Shown here in pieces: positions 23,537 to 23,886 of a stretch of 23,886 bases of DNA (the first letter of the stretch is position 1; every line of letters begins with the position of its first letter). The position numbers and the translations under genes were made by a program. The stretch spans positions 1 through 23,886 of the forward strand of contig CAZNFR010000057.1 in the NCBI GenBank assembly GCA_964572225.1. The letters run 5' to 3'. The notes beneath the pieces are model-generated. The model searched no databases and was not told the origin of the DNA. It saw nothing but the letters and a program-made list of their open reading frames with translations. Source of the DNA: CAZNFR01 sp964572225 (lineage in GTDB: Bacteria; Bacteroidota; Bacteroidia; Bacteroidales; GCA-2748055).

Positions 23537-23886
23537 ATGGTATCAAGAATTGTTTTAATTGTCCTCAGCTTGTTTTTTGTCTTTAATCACACCGCGGGTC
23601 AAATCCAGGTAAACTCAAATGGAAATGTCGGAATTGGCTGCTCACCTACGTCAGACAAAATGAGTTTACATGGAGACTTCAAGCTTACTGGCTCAGTCGG
23701 GAATGAAGCAGATATACAAGCGGATATGTATGTTAGAAGTACGGGTACCCCAGGACAAACTATTTTTTTAGATAAAACAGGTTTACAGATGTTAATGTAT
23801 CTGGATCAATACCCTTCTACCCCGGCTGGAGCTATAGGAAGTTCAAATCAACCTGTAAATGAAATTCACTGTATGTCACTAACGGA
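23537..23886 (+). CDS. Secreted protein with VGIG-type repeat motif, 5' part only
   Basis: Reading frame open from ATG at 23537 to the window edge (116 codons). The first 22 or so residues form a signal peptide (SRIVLIVLSLFFVF then an AGQ-like cleavage region). Mature sequence starts with QVNSNGNVGIGCSP. The NGNVGIG motif is typical of large, secreted, beta-helical or tail-fibre-like proteins of Bacteroidota that often end in an S74 chaperone or a T9SS sorting domain. The C-terminus is outside the window, so neither can be checked. The normal VGIGTTNP form has a Cys-Ser here. It lies in the A+T-rich right end beside the LuxR-type gene. Confidence 0.75.
   Translation, partial: MVSRIVLIVLSLFFVFNHTAGQIQVNSNGNVGIGCSPTSDKMSLHGDFKLTGSVGNEADIQADMYVRSTGTPGQTIFLDKTGLQMLMYLDQYPSTPAGAIGSSNQPVNEIHCMSLT

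Overview
The window is a chromosomal segment of a Bacteroidota bacterium, most likely a Bacteroidales/Marinilabiliales-type lineage and probably a draft or metagenome assembly. The evidence is gldH, porW/sprE and porX, which belong to the gliding and type IX secretion (T9SS) machinery. Several intergenic regions carry the Bacteroidota-type -7 promoter element TAnnTTTG. Protein families have their Bacteroidota forms (RicT, Mrp, TsaE, Ald, PabB/PabC, NrdJ). Three genes start with TTG. A 10-N scaffold gap lies at 3073-3082.

Layout. (1) 1-1456: an array of G-rich then C-rich octamers abuts the 3' end of pgk (minus strand); pgk and holB diverge from a shared promoter region. (2) 1457-5308: holB, ricT (split only by the assembly gap), gldH, trmB and an alkyltransferase-like gene, mostly a few bases apart or overlapping. 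(3) 5347-6787: mrp and a short nfu-type gene, a candidate Fe-S cluster assembly/transfer pair. (4) 6981-11601: porW, porX and tsaE in one tightly packed unit (3-nt and 1-nt gaps). (5) 11656-12879: ald with its own promoter. (6) 12959-15505: a lipoprotein, a plsC-type acyltransferase and the Kdo transferase waaA (lipid and LPS synthesis). (7) 15506-15968: a gene-free region with a second octamer array and several small inverted repeats. (8) 15969-18599: the B12-dependent ribonucleotide reductase nrdJ, ending at a bidirectional terminator. (9) 18670-21146, minus strand: traB/gumN-like, pabB and pabC (folate precursor synthesis). (10) 21231-22980: an ABC-2 type exporter pair. (11) 22981-23886: an A+T-richer end with a stand-alone LuxR-type DNA-binding protein and the start of a secreted protein that runs off the window.

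Most genes are housekeeping or envelope functions. The coherent biological theme is envelope and secretion. PorW links the T9SS motor ring to the outer-membrane translocon, PorX is the response regulator of the T9SS, GldH is a gliding lipoprotein, and WaaA, PlsC, the lipoproteins and the exporter serve the same envelope. I found no defence system, CRISPR array, integrase, IS element, tRNA or rRNA. The least ordinary items are the telomere-like octamer arrays that begin at the stop codons of two unrelated genes, a Mrp protein without any cysteine, the artefactual break in ricT, and the LuxR-solo/secreted-protein module with perfect inverted repeats at the right edge.
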